DNA of 64,000 bases, taken from contig CM046443.1 in NCBI GenBank assembly GCA_025506515.1, positions 20,118,700 through 20,182,699 of the forward strand. The letters are read 5' to 3'. This DNA is from Flaveria trinervia. Lineage: Eukaryota; Streptophyta; Magnoliopsida; Asterales; Asteraceae. The notes below the pieces were generated by a model. It saw only the letters and a program-made list of their open reading frames with translations. It did not search any database and was not told the origin of the DNA. Made by a program: the position numbers and the translations under genes. This document shows positions 36,912 to 50,411 of the stretch, piece after piece. The stretch's first letter is position 1. Every line of letters starts with the position of its first letter.

Positions 36912-39900
36912 ATGGGAACCATGATTAAGGCTCCAATTATCACCTCTAACAATTTTAGAGTCTGGTGCAAACATATTGAAAGTTTCATTAAGTATCAAGA
37001 CATCAAAATATGGAGGCCAATCACTCACGGTCCTTATAAGCCAAAGGTGGATCCCCGTCTGGTAATGTTGTTATGATTGAGAAAGTTGTTTAAGACTACT
37101 CCGATGAAGACTTTAAGAAGATGGACATCAACTGTAAAGCCATACGGTCCTGCTTACAGTCATACCAAACTCTATAATGGTAGGCTTTCAGCACTATGAG
37201 ACTGCCAAAGATATCTTTGATACTTTGACATTGATGTACTCTGGTTCCTCTGACTCCAAAGATTCCAAGAAAGACGTATTGAAGTAGCAATTCGAGAACT
37301 TCATACACATTGCTGGCGAGACCCTGAGTCAGCAATACTTTAGGTATATGGACTTATCTTTTCCCTTCGTGCTATGAAAGTGACTCTTGAGAAAAAAACA
37401 ACATTGTAAGGAAATTCATGAGTGCATTTCCTCATGAATGGACTTTTTACTATGTCTCTATCAAGATAACGGAGAATCTTAACATTCTCATAATGACTCA
37501 ACTATATGGAATCCTTGATGGATACCGTATGGAAATGGACACTCAGAAAAACCAATAGTTGAGCAGAACATCAAACCTTCCTATCAAAAATGCTCTACAT
37601 GTTACTAAAGGATCAAAAACTCCATAGCCCTAGTTGTACCTGAACTACCCTAAACAATCATCATCTTCATCTAGGCATTACATCACATTTCCTGGGACAC
37701 CCAAGTCTCAACAGGCTCAACAAAGTCATTTCCTATCATTACTATGCCTTTATTTTAGGAAATGGGCATTCTAGAGATTTTCAATTCTGTTTTGATTATC
37801 TTGAGTGTTTCAGCCTGATGATATGGAATATATTGATATTGTCCAGCAAATGGCTCTTTTAATCTATAGAGCAAAGCAATTCTTTAAAAGAACTGGAAGG
37901 CAGTTCCCTCAGAACCTAACCAACAACAAATTTAGGTTTGACAAGTCAAAGGCCAAGTGCTACAACTGCAACTAACTTGATCATTTTGTAAGGGAATATA
38001 AGGCTCCTAAATCCAATCATGGAGCTACTCAAGCCTCCCAACATCCTGCAACTCCAAAAGACACTGCCAAGTCAACTGAACAATATACAACTGTTGTTGC
38101 TCAAGAAGTTGATTGAACTTTATGGTGCAAGATGTCACTCCTACTCAAGCTCTCATGGCTGGAACTAGAGATAATAAGCTATATGAACATTTATGTACTC
38201 CAACCTGTATTGTTAAGGTTAAATTATACCATGACTATAACATGGAAATCAAACATGATATTGAGTCCTTAAATATATTAAAATATGATTTTAAAAGAGC
38301 ATAATCTGACTACAAACTCAAAATTGAAGAGTTAGAGAAAATTGTTTTTCTTTAAAACATGAACTACATGGCTCAAATAAAGGATCTAATTTCCAAGTTA
38401 ACTGAGTCTAAAGCCCAACTAGTAATAGCTGAGGCTAAAGCAAAGAAGTATGCCATTGAAGAGCATAACTTCAACACCATCATTACATTATCCTCCCACT
38501 CAAAGGTGTGTTATCAAAACAAAAATGGATTAACCAATGAAATTGCTCCACCATACTCTTACGTGTTTGTGAGACAGCTAAGATATGATACTGATGAGCA
38601 AGAGGTTCTAACTACTGACCTACTACCTAATGAGGAGGAGAATGATGTAACCATAGTGACCATCACAGAGAAGGATAAGGTAGAAAACCTCATCCACACC
38701 TCTAATGATCAACCCTTAGCCATCAAAGCCAAAAGAAACAAAATCACGGTGGCAAGAAACACTGCCAAAAAATATGACTGAGTCAAAGTTGAAGATAGAC
38801 GCAAAACAAAAAGGTGTATTCATATCAGCTGGATTCCCAGTGGTTGGAAGTTCTGATCCAGGAAAGAAGTGTAGTACCAACACTTCTATCTAGCTGAAGG
38901 ATTAGAAGTCAAAGGGAAAGGCTGTTGAGAAGAGAAGAAGTACCAGAAACAACAGTCCTTATGTCCCATCAAGAATAACATTGAGTGCATAATGTGTGAT
39001 AAGCACAACCACATGGCTAAAGATTGTTACTACAATCTAGCAAGCACACACTATGAAACAATGTTAAGAACACTTTCACATTTGAACCTTATCATACAGT
39101 TCAAGTGTTAAGAAAAAAGAAAGCTTGTTTCCGAAGCCAAGTTGTTTTCGGAAGAAACTCATTCTTATGAAAGGAAAATAGCCTCGGAAGACAAGCCAAA
39201 GCACAAACAAAGAAACAAAAAGAAACCTTCTGAGAAGAAGACTGTTTCGGAAGAAAAGGTGGTGACAATATCTTCCGAGAAGAAAGAAGCCTTGGAAGTA
39301 AGTCATGTTGCTCAAGCCTCAATAGACTTATCTACATTGATCAACCCTAGGATGGAATGAAAGATAAAAGAATATATTATGGCCCAAACTTGTTCTTCAC
39401 AAACCATAATTGAACCCCCATGTATACATTTTGGTTTAATTATCTCATCTATATTGGAAGAGCCTAAGACAAACAAGGCTTGGGTCTCCAATTATAACTA
39501 ATCATTTCAACTTATGTGTAGGGACATCCACATGACAAAAATGGAAATGTATGGATCGTGGACAGTGGTGCTTTAGGCACATGATAGGGAACATATATCT
39601 TTTTCAATAATTTGAACATTTTGATGGATGTCCTGTTTAGTTTGGAGGTGAAGCCAGATGATACATTTCTGGTAGAGGTAGTGTGTCCAATGGTAAGTTA
39701 AAGGTTGACAAAGTGAACTTTGTCAAACATTTTGAACACAATCTCTTAAGTGTTTCACAATTCTATGATCAAAAACACCAAATGCTTTTCACAGAACATG
39801 AGTGCATTATCCTTAAACCCGGGATGACAATTCCTTAGGAATTGGTGCTTCTTAGATCTCCCAGGAGAGGGTATATGTACAAGCTAGATATGGACAATGC

Positions 39901-40815
39901 TTTCCCACCGGGTGATGTATCATGTTTTCTTTCCAAAGCTAATGGTGATAAATCAACTCTATGGCATAAATAAATGTGCCATGTTAATTTTAAAACCATA
40001 AACAAATTGGTTAAAAATATTTGGTACATGGTGTGCCTAAAAATGAAATTTTCTATAAAGATAACTATGTTGTTTGTCTGAAAGGGAAGCAACACAATGC
40101 ATCTCATAGATCCAAAGAAGTTAACTCTATCACCACTCCATTACACTTATTGCACATGGATTTATTTGGTCCCATAAGTATAATAAGCATTGTAAAAAAA
40201 TCTTACTATCTTGTGATTGTTGATTATTTTACAAAATTTACATGAGTATTTTTTTTAAAAACTAAAGATGAAATTGTTGAAAGTTTAAAATCTTTTATTT
40301 TTAAAATTGAAAATCAAATAGATCACAAGGTAAAAATCATGAGAAGTGATGAAGGGGCCGACTTTAAAAATCAAGTTCTTGACTCATTTATAACTTTAAA
40401 GGGATTTCTAGACAATATAGTACTCCTAAGACTCCGCAACAAAAAGATGTTGCTAAGAGGATGAATAGAACACTTATTGAGGCAGCAAAAACTATGTTAG
40501 TTGATTCAAAGTCGCCTTTAACTTTTTAGCCAGAGACAGTTAGCACTGCATGCTATGTGCAAAATATGGTTCTCATTGTTTAGCCACGTGGAAAAACCCC
40601 TTATGAGCTATGGAATAAGAGGCCACCATTTATTAGCTTTATTAGGTCCTTTGCCAGCAGGTGTATCAAACTTAACATAAAGGATAACTTGGCAAAATTT
40701 ACTGAAAAGCAAGATGATGCTATTTTTGTTGAATATTCTTCAAACTCTATTGCTTATCGAGTGTATAACATTGTTGAGGAATCATCTAACATTGTTGTAA
40801 ATGAACACACTCCTT
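36912..40815 (+). pseudogene. Ty1/copia remnant: gag, protease and integrase, no reverse transcriptase
   Basis: Gag begins MGTMIKAPIITSNNFRVW. It carries a damaged CCHC knuckle (CYNCN..DHFVREY, near 37,960; the last Cys is Tyr). A coiled-coil segment follows (38,359-38,480), then a second knuckle (CIMCDKHNHMAKDC, near 38,990) and a Ser/Glu/Lys-rich stretch (39,142-39,360). The protease site is recognisable as IVDSGA / HMIGN near 39,550. Pre-integrase and integrase follow (HNLLSVSQF, CLKGKQHNAS, LHMDLFGPIS, YYLVIVDYFTKFT, MRSDEGADFKN, TPQQKDVAKRMNRTLIEAAKTML). Many stops and shifts. Coding similarity ends near 40,815 with no RT or RNase H. Confidence 0.83.
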
Positions 40816-41816
40816 GACTTCTTGTGATAAGAGGAATGGACCTGATGACATTTTTAACTTAGAATTGTTTCAAACTATTCTAAATCATCTTGTGAAAATG
40901 TTTTAGCTATAAAAGAAACTCAAAGTAACTCTGATGATGATCAACTGTTTAAGTTACCAAGACCTATTCCAAGTTCTTCAAGAGTTGAAAGATTTTGTTT
41001 CATCATTTGAGTGTGTTTAAGTGAGTTTGATAGATATATCTTGTGTTGAGAGACCAACATCGATCCTGCATTGACTTTGAATTTTACTTATTCGCTTTCG
41101 CATTGTTTATCATTAAAAATATGTTTTACTCTGATTAAGTTCAAATGTTTATTTTAAATACATAGAGTGTCATTTGATATGACCGTTTATGAGACTTTGG
41201 CTTTTCACACGCCTCGTAGTAAAATTCTGCAGGTGATATTTAAGGGTGTGAAACATATCACAACAATTCAAATTAGTCATCCCTTGTAAAGGTTTGTTTA
41301 ATTAAAGCAAGTAAAGAAAACATTTTCATAATCATTATGGTTGAGAAACAATATAAAACAAACATCTTGAAAGAGACAAAAGAATAAAACTTCAAATAAA
41401 ATCCAAACCATAAGTAAAAAGCATAAATCTCGAATCTGACAGCCGTCAATTGTTATCACATAAGATGGGGCACTTCAATATTAATGGAGATGTGAGCTTG
41501 AAATCTTTACTTGATTGTTGCTAGCTAGGATGCTTTAGAATATGAGATTTAACAACGTGGCAAGCGTGCAACTTAGTTAACCTATATAGGGATTTGTCGT
41601 TATACACACGCCTGTGTATTAAAACATGTATACTGTGAGTGGGAAATATGTGAGGTCTTCAACTATTTATGCTATATGCTCAGGTCATGATTGGTCATGC
41701 ACTTCTAGCATGAAATTTTATGAAAATAATAGAGGCTTCGATGACTATGTAACTTGATAGTTTAGACATAAGTTCTTTATCTTTAAGTTACATGCGCTTT
41801 TATGATAGTCGTACTT
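40816..41816 (+). other. Non-coding tail of the copia remnant
   Basis: No ORF of note. Where RT and RNase H should be there is AT-rich sequence running to a polypurine tract. Confidence 0.5.
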
Positions 41817-41968
41817 CTAAGGGGAGTGTTGTGATAGAGAATCACAAGGTTGCATGATTTGTAATCTTCACAATTCTTCACTTCTTCATCAGATTTATTC
41901 ATCATATGTTCTTTTATCGATTTTTAGATGTTAGAACGCACAAAACAAATATGAAGTGACTATGTATC
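41817..41968 (+). repeat. Polypurine tract and truncated 3' LTR start
   Basis: CTAAGGGGAG is followed by TGTTGTGATAGAGAATC, a likely LTR start at about 41,827. It is cut at 41,969 by the hAT element. No second copy of this LTR was found in the window. Confidence 0.5.
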
Positions 41969-43512
41969 CAGGGCCAGCTCAACCGTTATGGGGGCCTAAA
42001 ACGAAACAAACTTTTGGGGCTTTATTCTAAATATCATATTTAAAAACCCTCCTCTTTTATCCGGGCTTGGGACCGGCAATATAAACAACAACGTTTATAG
42101 TTTGGCGGAGTTAAATTTTTTTTATGTATATGAAAATGTTTAAAGAAAATTTATTTTTCTAGCTTTACGGGAGGCAAACTCTTTAATAAATAAGTCGAAA
42201 TCAAATCCTTTTAAAAACTCATTTTCAATTGATAAAGTAGTTAATCCGTTTAATCTTTCTTGTAATATCGTAGATCTTAAGTAATTTTTTATCAATTTTA
42301 ACTTAGAAAAACTTCTTTTCGCCGAGACTCCGGAATAGTTAATATAACTATATATGCAATATATGCATTTGGAAAAGAATTGAACTTTTTAATATAATTT
42401 AGTATATTAAGAAATATATCACTATCTAAAGGTATAATTTCTTGTAAAATTTTTAGTTCTTGAAATAAATCTAAACCCTCATGTTGTAAGGATTTTTCAA
42501 GATTAATACATTTTTCTTTTAAACTTTCATCATTTAAAGATTTTAACTTTTCTATACTAAATAAAAAACCAAAAATTGTTTCACTCTTTAAATTGATCGA
42601 GTATAGTTTTAGTTGATGAAATAGCATGATCAATAATATACAAAGAGTAATCAAATTTAAAAGATTCTACAGGAGTTCTTATGGTTTCATTATCAACATT
42701 TTCATCATATCGTTTATTTCTATGAATTATACGTATCACTTCAAAAATAGGTTGTACATTCATTTCTAAAGCTATTTCTTTTGCGACAATCATAGCATTT
42801 CAAATCCGTTTTCTCTATATTTTTTAAAGAAATTAGGTAGTCCGTTTAATTGAAATATAGCATCATCCATACACATGTTTTTTGATTGTAAATTTTTACT
42901 AACTGAATTAATAGCAAAAAAAATATCATACCAAATAACCATTCCTAATAAAAATTCAAAATTTCCCAACTCATGTTTTCCTAAAGATTTGGCATCACTT
43001 TTAGTTATAGATCCTGTACTAACATCATACAATGATAAAAGTGCATCTTTTAGTTGTGAAGCTTGATATCTAATTGCTTTAACACTTTCAACCCTACTTT
43101 CCCAACGTATTTGTGATAATGACTTAACCGTTAGGTTTGGTATGAGATCTTTTAAAATTTTCTATCTTTTAGGAGATGATGAAAAAATTCATTAGCTTTT
43201 TTACAAGACTTTGCAATATCACAAATTACTAAATTCAAACTATGACAACCACAAGGAGTATAAAAAGCTCTTGGATTGACATCTAACAAACATTTTTGCA
43301 CACCTTGATGTTTTCCTTTCATATTTGATCCGTTATCATAACCTTGTCCTCTAATATTATTTATATCAAGCCTTATTTTGTTAATTTCTTCAACAATAGC
43401 ATTGAAAATACCTTTACCCGTAGCATCATCTACTTTTAAAAATTCTAGAAAATATTCATTAACATTTATAGGATTTGATGAAACATCTAATGTAACACCT
43501 GGTTATTCTTTT
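41969..43512 (-). pseudogene. hAT-superfamily transposase relic (ZMYM1-like / DUF4371 type)
   Basis: The + strand end CAGGGCCAGCTCAACC at 41,969 is the usual hAT terminus. The minus strand encodes, from 43,512 down, DATGKGIFNAIVEEI, RGQGYDNGSNMKGKHQGVQ (a catalytic-core hallmark), YTPCGCHSLNLVICD, TGSITKSDAKSLGKHELGNFEF, SLKEKCINLEKSLQH and LKILQEIIPLDS. The C-terminal dimerisation region ends FASRKARKI near 42,150. Frameshifts occur at about 43,160, 42,790, 42,590 and 42,330. The 5' part and other end are missing beyond 43,512. An 8-bp target repeat could not be checked. Confidence 0.85.
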
Positions 43513-43667
43513 AAAGTTAGAAAAAAAGAATAAAATGAAGAAAAAGAAAGAAACACCATTGTATCCAAGTTGATGGGTAAAAAGCGTTAAAAGAAAAAAG
43601 GTTTAAAAGTTGGTGAATAAAAGTGATGGCCGCCCATCACCCTCTCTTCACATATATCATTCGGTTT
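43513..43667. other. Unassigned junction sequence
   Basis: About 155 bp of A-rich sequence between the broken hAT element and the LTR of copia element A. No identity recognised. Confidence 0.4.
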
Positions 43668-44422
43668 TGTCAGGAACGTGTACGTACGGGATACTAACAG
43701 ATTCTGCGTTTATACCGAATCAAATAGTGCGGAATCCTATTTGATTGGCGATCCAATCAGTGAGAACGTTAACCGGATCGATATAAGATTAAACTAAACA
43801 TTATGAATGAATAGAAATCGATCAAGAACGATCCATAAACTTGGACTGGCTTTCTTGGACGTTCTAGACGGCTAGGGTTCGTGATAATATTAAGTGTTCT
43901 TCAATTCTCGAATTCCTTTTGTTTTTCCAAGAATTAAGTGGTATTTATAGGTTAGGGGTTTCCATTCGTACGACTGAACCATTAGCATGGTTCAGTCGTG
44001 CGACTGAATCATGCAATTGATCCATACGCACGACTGAAGGTTCAGTCGTGCGATTGAGTCAATCTTATGTCTCAATCATACGACTAATCCAGTCTCTTGG
44101 TTCAGTCGTGCGACTAGTCCACAAGCATGATGTATTCATGCATATGGTCCATAAGTATGGGTCATGAGCATGAATACTCATCCGACTATATTGAACACAT
44201 TACTTAATCAGTATTGACTAAGAATCATGTACAACACCCTCAAACCTATGTAATATGGTCATTCATATACATTATACTTTAACACAATAATAATATGAAA
44301 TAAATAAATATGAATAAACATCAATCACATATTATATTTCATTAAACCAATTCATTACACATGTGTGAGACATGAAAGACTTTCACATTTAAGCTCATAA
44401 ACTAGGAACATATGCATCTACA
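43668..44422 (-). repeat. 3' LTR of copia element A
   Basis: 755 bp, TGTCAGGAACG to GCATCTACA on the + strand. On the minus strand a TATAAATA box lies at 43,942-43,949. Directly upstream in U3 (43,970-44,125) is an array of CAGTCGTGCGACTG-like palindromic words. The promoter-proximal half matches 53,487-54,042 closely. Confidence 0.88.
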
Positions 44423-44435
44423 AACTCCCCCTTGG
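44423..44435 (-). other. Polypurine tract of copia element A
   Basis: Minus strand CCAAGGGGGAGTT abuts the LTR start TGTAGATGC. Confidence 0.8.
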
Positions 44436-45994
44436 TCCTAGTTTCCTCTATCGTCTAACACTCTTCACATGTTCTTTGAACTTCTTGTACTTCTCCTCTT
44501 TTGTAACTCCTGTATGTATCTCAAAAGCAAAGCAAAGTTTGATCACGTGTTGAAACTGGAGAGCATGTACAATGTCCGGCGTGTCATAGAATAGTGGCCA
44601 CTTGTACAATGTGTAGACATCTTCAGCCGAAAAGTTTATAAGCCACATAGGGTCAAATACTCGGATAGTATCAATTTTTCCATCTCTATCTAGAACTATG
44701 ACCGCTTCGCCTATTCGCCAGTCGTAATACCACCATTTAAAGTGTGAAGTGAAGTCCCGAGGCATTTCTCGTAAGGGAATCTTTGACATAGTGCGCGGAG
44801 GACTCCACTTCAACACAACTTTAGGCTTCCCAGATGTAGGGTCCACTTAGACCTACGGATGTACTTCTTCAGTTGTTGAGGTTTGAAGTTTACCCACCTA
44901 CTGTGGTATTCTTTCTTCAGCGCAACCTTGAACCATCCTGACATCTTCCTCGGATTTGCATACAGAAGATCTAAGCATGCCAGACGATTGAGCTTAAAAC
45001 TAGGAAGAGTCTTTAGATCTTGAGGATATCTGAAGTACTCGATTCCTTTCTCTCTCTTTACAGCATATACTCCTAAGTCCTCAAAATATGCACACGCTAT
45101 GATCTTCCCTGACACTTTCTGATGTCTTTTGACTTTGTAGAGCTTTGTGTAGGCATTCTGCTTTGGCGGCACGTGTTGGGCTTTTATTTAAGCAAAACAA
45201 GCCGCCCATTCAGCTTTCTTCAAGTCAATATTTGCGTTCGAAGCTTAGGCTGATCTTTCTTCTTTCTCCTTTTCTTTCTCTACTTCATCCAGCTTCTCAA
45301 ATGTAGCACTGCCAAAAGTATCACCCAGGTTGGGTATAACATTACCTTCGTGATCCGTGTACTTTGGATAATGTTCAGCAGTGACGTCCTCAATCTCAAT
45401 TTCATTAATATCATTTAGCTCATCGTCACTAGCCACATCAACTGTTGGGCATCTTTTACCAGCTCATCAGGATTTAGCCTGAATATTTTAGCTAGCTGTT
45501 CGTTTGTTAAGTCATGTATGATCTCTCCCTCTTCTGGGGTGTAGCTCACAGATCTCCTTACTATCCCTTACAAGTCAAGAATCATAGTTAATTGAGACTT
45601 AACCTGCTGAAAGGGTTGGATCATACTCATCTGCTTGTTGAGCTTCATCTGTTTAATTAATCATTAATCACATCACACATAAGTCATCATATAAAGCATT
45701 TAAACATAAACAAACAAAGATGATGATTAATTACATTAATGTAATATATAATTCAAGTACAAAAGTTTTTAAATACAAAAACATCTAATCATTACTTTTG
45801 TCTTGAATAGTGGGTTCTTCGGTTGGAGGAGTAGAGGATGAGGCTCCTTGATCTTGGTTCCTTTTAGCTTGCCTCTCCTAAGCTTGAGGATTAGAGGCTG
45901 ATGCAGATGCATCACCATCCTGCTCATCATCATCCTCTTGATCCTTTCTGCTAGGTCCTCCCTCCTCAACATCTTCTTCAGTATCATCTTCATC

Positions 45995-45997
45995 CTT

Positions 45998-46056
<59 letters not shown>

Positions 46057-46060
46057 TATC
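45995..46060. repeat. (TCA)n trinucleotide tract
   Basis: About 20 TCA units, encoding a poly-Asp run in ORF3 on the minus strand. Length is likely polymorphic. Confidence 0.9.
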
Positions 46061-46745
46061 ATCACCATCACCATCCTTGATCTTCAAAGGCTCACTCTTT
46101 GACCCCTTAAGCTTTAGCATAATCTTCTTATTTTTCTTCTCAAGCTCCTCTATTCTTTTCACCAAAGCCATCACCAGCTCATTTTGACTTGTAAGCGCAT
46201 GATGGGCTCGGATTAGAGCTCTCTCATATAGGTCACTCTTCTCACTAAGCTCCCTGATCTTCTTAGCTTGAGCAACACTCACTTCCATCATCTTGTGTAA
46301 CTGAGAAGCCCTAAGCTCATCAGTGGTGAGTAGCCTAAGCACAATTCCGTTAAGGTTAGTTAGCTATTCCTCTAGCCCGATATGGGGTAGAGTGGGTCCA
46401 GCTGGAAATGGAGAATGTGTGGATGGACCTGCTTGGTAAGTGATGGTGGTAGTAATGGATGTGGTGAATATGGGAGGTGGAATGTTTGTGGGCTGTGGTG
46501 GAGTGGCTATGGTAGTGGTGGTAGTAGTTGTTATGGTGGTGATGGTAGGAGTAGCTGTGGTGGTGGTGGTAGGAGGTGTGGTAGTGGTGGTGGTGGTTGT
46601 GGCTGTGGCATATGTGGTGGCTGTGGCTATGGCAGAGGTGGTGGTTATGGCTGTGGCATAAGATGTGATCAAAGTAATCCTTGGCCTCTTACTCTTCTTC
46701 CTATGGGGATGAGCCATTCTCTTCCTCCTAGAGCCCTTTGCAACA

Positions 46746-47031
46746 TGTGTCACACCCCGACCGACGGCGGAATCATCGGGGCGGACGAATGTGAAATGAT
46801 TGTTCATAGCACGTGGAACTAATAAGTTGAAATAATATTAAATACCATTATTCATTGAACAATACAAGTCAATTAAGTCATTACAATACACAAAAATATA
46901 ACCAACAACATAAGATGTTTAATTTATCTAAGTCCGTCCTATATGAGCAAGAAGAGTTCCACAAGTATCAAACCTGAAACATGTTAAAAATAAAGAGTCA
47001 ACTTTGAAAGTTGGTGAGTCTCCATGGTTGA

Positions 47032-47095
<64 letters not shown>

Positions 47096-49225
47096 AAGAT
47101 TTACAAGTAGCAATTCATGTCAATAGTTATAAGTTAGCAAGTTTATAGAACCATATAGTTACAACCAAACCTCGACTTGATTACAAGTTTATAAGATTGG
47201 CTAAGTGTACTTGGTTCCCATGATGAACAAGCATACGTCATCAGGAGCCGGCAATACATCAGCTTTAGCACAAAATAGGCTTGTCAGGCTCAAAGATCTA
47301 AGACGTCGCCGGGCTAGCAATAGTTAATGATTGTAAACAAAATATGTATCTCACATAATACTTACAATAACACAAATAACCATGACAAAAAGTAAAGATG
47401 AACTGCATGTGCATTTATAAGTATCAAGATGTTTACAAGTATCTTTACAAAAAAAAGATGTTTACAAGTGTAAGTTTATAAGGTTAATATGTTTCACCCC
47501 AAAAGGTGTGAAATAAAGTAAAAAAGGGGCATGGAAAACTCATATGGAAAACTCACAAGTATAGTGATGGTTGAAGAGTACATAAGAAAACTTGGATGTC
47601 AAGAGTCAAATGTGATATCCTAAATGATAAAAAGAAACAATAACTTGAGTTTGGAATTCATTACAAGAAGTTAGAACGTTTAGAGAATGCTAAAAAGCAA
47701 AAGGTAGATTGAAAAAGGATTATTGCATCAATTTTAGATTCTAGACAGAATGTTTGGTATGTGTTTGAACATGTTTTAAAAATAAAAAACGGTTTCATAA
47801 AATTATAAAAATTTATACTTGAGTAGTTTAAAGTCTCCCGGACAAGCAACACAAGACAGAAGGTACTGAAATTGTGCACTTATCTTGTGAAGGCTATTGT
47901 TGAGTCGTCCGATTGATTTTGAAGACTTATAAACTGTCGTTGAAAAGGTAATTCAATTAAATTAACATTGGAGTCTGAGTATACTCAAATTTAGTTTGTT
48001 ATGATCAAGGTATGGTTGGTTGAAGTAAGATTATATTCTGCCAGGATTGTTGTAAGGCACTTATGTGCACTTTTAAAATCGTTAAAACATGAAACAGGTT
48101 AGAATAATTTATTATGTCAATATATGGTATATTAGTCTTCATTTGAGTTATAAAAATATTCTAAGACTTTGGCATAACCATCACTTATGAAAATAATCTT
48201 GTGGAATAACCGAATGCGGCGGCATAGTCGTCCATATACAAACGGGCTTCTTTATTTATGTTAATGTGTTGTTAGCTTGATTTAGGAATGTTAGTGATTG
48301 TTATAAGGTTAGTGATTATTACAATGTTAATGATCAAATGATAATGATTAAAATAAAAAGAGATTTGGTAGAAGAAATAATAATAGTATGAACATAAAAT
48401 CATGAGAACAATTGGATGTTAGGATGATTAAATGTATAATATAAAATAAATAAAAGATTACCTCAGTATTAAGAATTCTTGAAATTTCTTGTAAAGTAAA
48501 TTCTTCAATGATCATAACCAAAGGGTGAAAGAAAGATATGAGAGTGAGATTTTTAGAGAATAAACAAATAAAAAGTAAGGCCTAAGCCTTGCTTTTATAC
48601 TTGAGGTTAGGAGGAGGTTATGAATGGTGTTAATGGTGATTTATTAGTCTTTTAAAAGGGGGGTTATGATTGGAATTTGAAATAAATATACAATTAAATA
48701 ATTTAAATAAATAGAAGAATAATTATAATTTAAAATTAAAATTTATGAAGACTCTAATTTTAACAACTTTTTATAAAATCTTTATAGACTTTATAAAACC
48801 AATTTGAATAATCAATTAAATTATTTATTTGTTAATCTTTATAACCTTTATAAAACTTGCAAACTTTATAATTTGATTATTTATTTTTAGTATTTAAAAT
48901 TCATAATTACTAATAAAACTTTCTAAGTTTATTAAAATTCATTTAAAACTCTATAAGTTTTAATAAGTCTTTTCCATTTAGTTATTGTTGTAACATGATT
49001 AATAAACTTTATAAATTTTATGATAAATAATTATTTATAAATCAACGAGTTATTATAAGTTGTTTAAATGATAAATTGATTAAATCAATTCATGATATTG
49101 TTTAAACTGCACATCTAATCTATATAATTTATTAAATAAAATAATTTAAATAAAGAAAATCATATCGTAAGAATGTTCGATTTTAGTTCGGGTTCGGGTT
49201 TATAACTTGAAAATGACGGATGTTA
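46746..49225. mobile_element. Gypsy-type solo LTR inside ORF3 of element A
   Basis: A 2,480-bp insertion flanked by CAACA at 46741-46745 and 49226-49230, starting TGTGTCACACCCCGACC. With one repeat copy removed, ORF3 reads across the site (VPVAKGSRRKRM), which supports the boundaries to within about 3 bp. The right end reads ..GGATGTTA rather than ..CA, a possible mutation. No coding sequence. It resembles the TGTCACACCC LTR class of gypsy elements, but I found no second copy in the window. Confidence 0.7.
47036..47096. repeat. (TA)n microsatellite
   Basis: About 55 bp of alternating TA with one break, within the solo LTR. Confidence 0.95.
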
Positions 49226-50411
49226 CAACAGGCACTCCTCCTTGGCTGCTGGGCTGGTCAGGGATGTATGAAGGATCGGAAATATCATCAGCAACATCCC
49301 TTGACTCAGCCTAGCGTCCTCCAACCGCCTCTATCCCCTTTTCAATGGGCATGGCCCTGCTCCCAACCATCCTCACTAGAGGCTCATCATCTAACTCATC
49401 CTCTTCATCAACCAAAAAGTCCAGGTGGATAGTAGCCTGCTCAGACCCAACTGGAGCAGAAGAAGATATAGTTGAAGTATCGGTGGCCCATGAAGAACTA
49501 GGACCTGCATCTCCCCCACCTTGACCGTCATCATGGTCATCATCATTGTCGTCTTCATCTGTGGTGGCCATGATGGACTCAGTATCATAATAACTATCAT
49601 CGTGACGCTACTTCCTCCGAGCGGGCGCCACATAGTCTTCTTTGGCAAGGTGCCCAAATAGTCTCCACACCAGGGGTTTCACTTGCTTTCCCCGGTAGAC
49701 CTTCATCCTACCCAGAGTCATATCATCCATTACCTCGAGCACCACTGCATCATCTTCCTGCTTTGGCAGCATAGGAAGCTTCTCATCAATAATCATTTGT
49801 AGAAAACGTGGGTACATGCAGAAGCCTTCCTTGCCTTTGGCTTCGAGGTTCTCTACCATGTAAGAGAAAAGCATGCGTGAGAAACTGAATGGGTGATTCA
49901 GTACCAGTGCAATGTATGCATTCTGGATCTGGTCAGACATCTCATCAAAACCCCCACACCTGGAGGCTATGCACTTGATGATCACGTGTGACAGATACTT
50001 GAATCGAGGGCACATGTTGCTCTTGTTCAGTATGCCGACATTAATGTCACCAGCATACTTGATCCTCAGGAAGCATCCCCAACCATCAGGGGATGTAGCT
50101 TAGTTGGGTAGGCTCCATCCTCACCCAGATCTAAGACCCGCCTCAAATCATCCTCAGTAATCTCAATCTCTTGTCCAAATATGGAGCTCCTGATACAGTG
50201 TGGCTCAACAGCCCAGTCAACTTTGGCACAATCCTAGTATGCCTACTGAATTGACCTGTATGGAATTCATGGGGTAGAAATAGCCTTGTAGATCCTCTAT
50301 CTATGTAGGAAGGCTATAATCCCTAAGAACTCAGAAGCGTTTCAAGATTTGGCATCAAGATAAGCACAAATGTTATGCTTAGTGCTCATAGTCCATCTCT
50401 TAGCCATGTTG

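Larger units (their letters stand above)
44448..50407 (-). pseudogene. ORF3 of copia element A (MYPRFLQ family), interrupted
   Basis: Long extra ORF between pol and the 3' LTR; function unknown. It starts at the ATG 50,407-50,405 (MAKRWTMSTKHNICAYLDAKS, then a stop), four bases after a splice acceptor. The segment 50,015-49,608 has SFSRMLFSYMVENL and CMYPRFLQMIID. An acidic/Ser segment lies at 49,571-49,311. The solo LTR 46,746-49,225 interrupts next. Then come a Lys/Arg patch and a Thr-rich tract (46,740-46,364), a coiled coil ending in a poly-Asp run (46,342-45,878), and a C-terminal domain with KIIACAYFEDLGVYAV, LNRLACLDLLYANPRKM, WWYYDWRIGEAVIVL and HVKSVRR (45,172-44,448). The order parallels ORF3 of element B. 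The Asteraceae-wide family resemblance is from memory and unverified. Confidence 0.65.

Noticed and set aside
45769..46074. Open frame rich in methionine on the minus strand
   Set aside because: It is the (TCA)n tract and neighbours read in another frame of ORF3.
46415..46822. Gly-rich and Val-rich frames on the + strand
   Set aside because: Shadows of the Thr-rich low-complexity part of ORF3 and of the adjoining LTR start.
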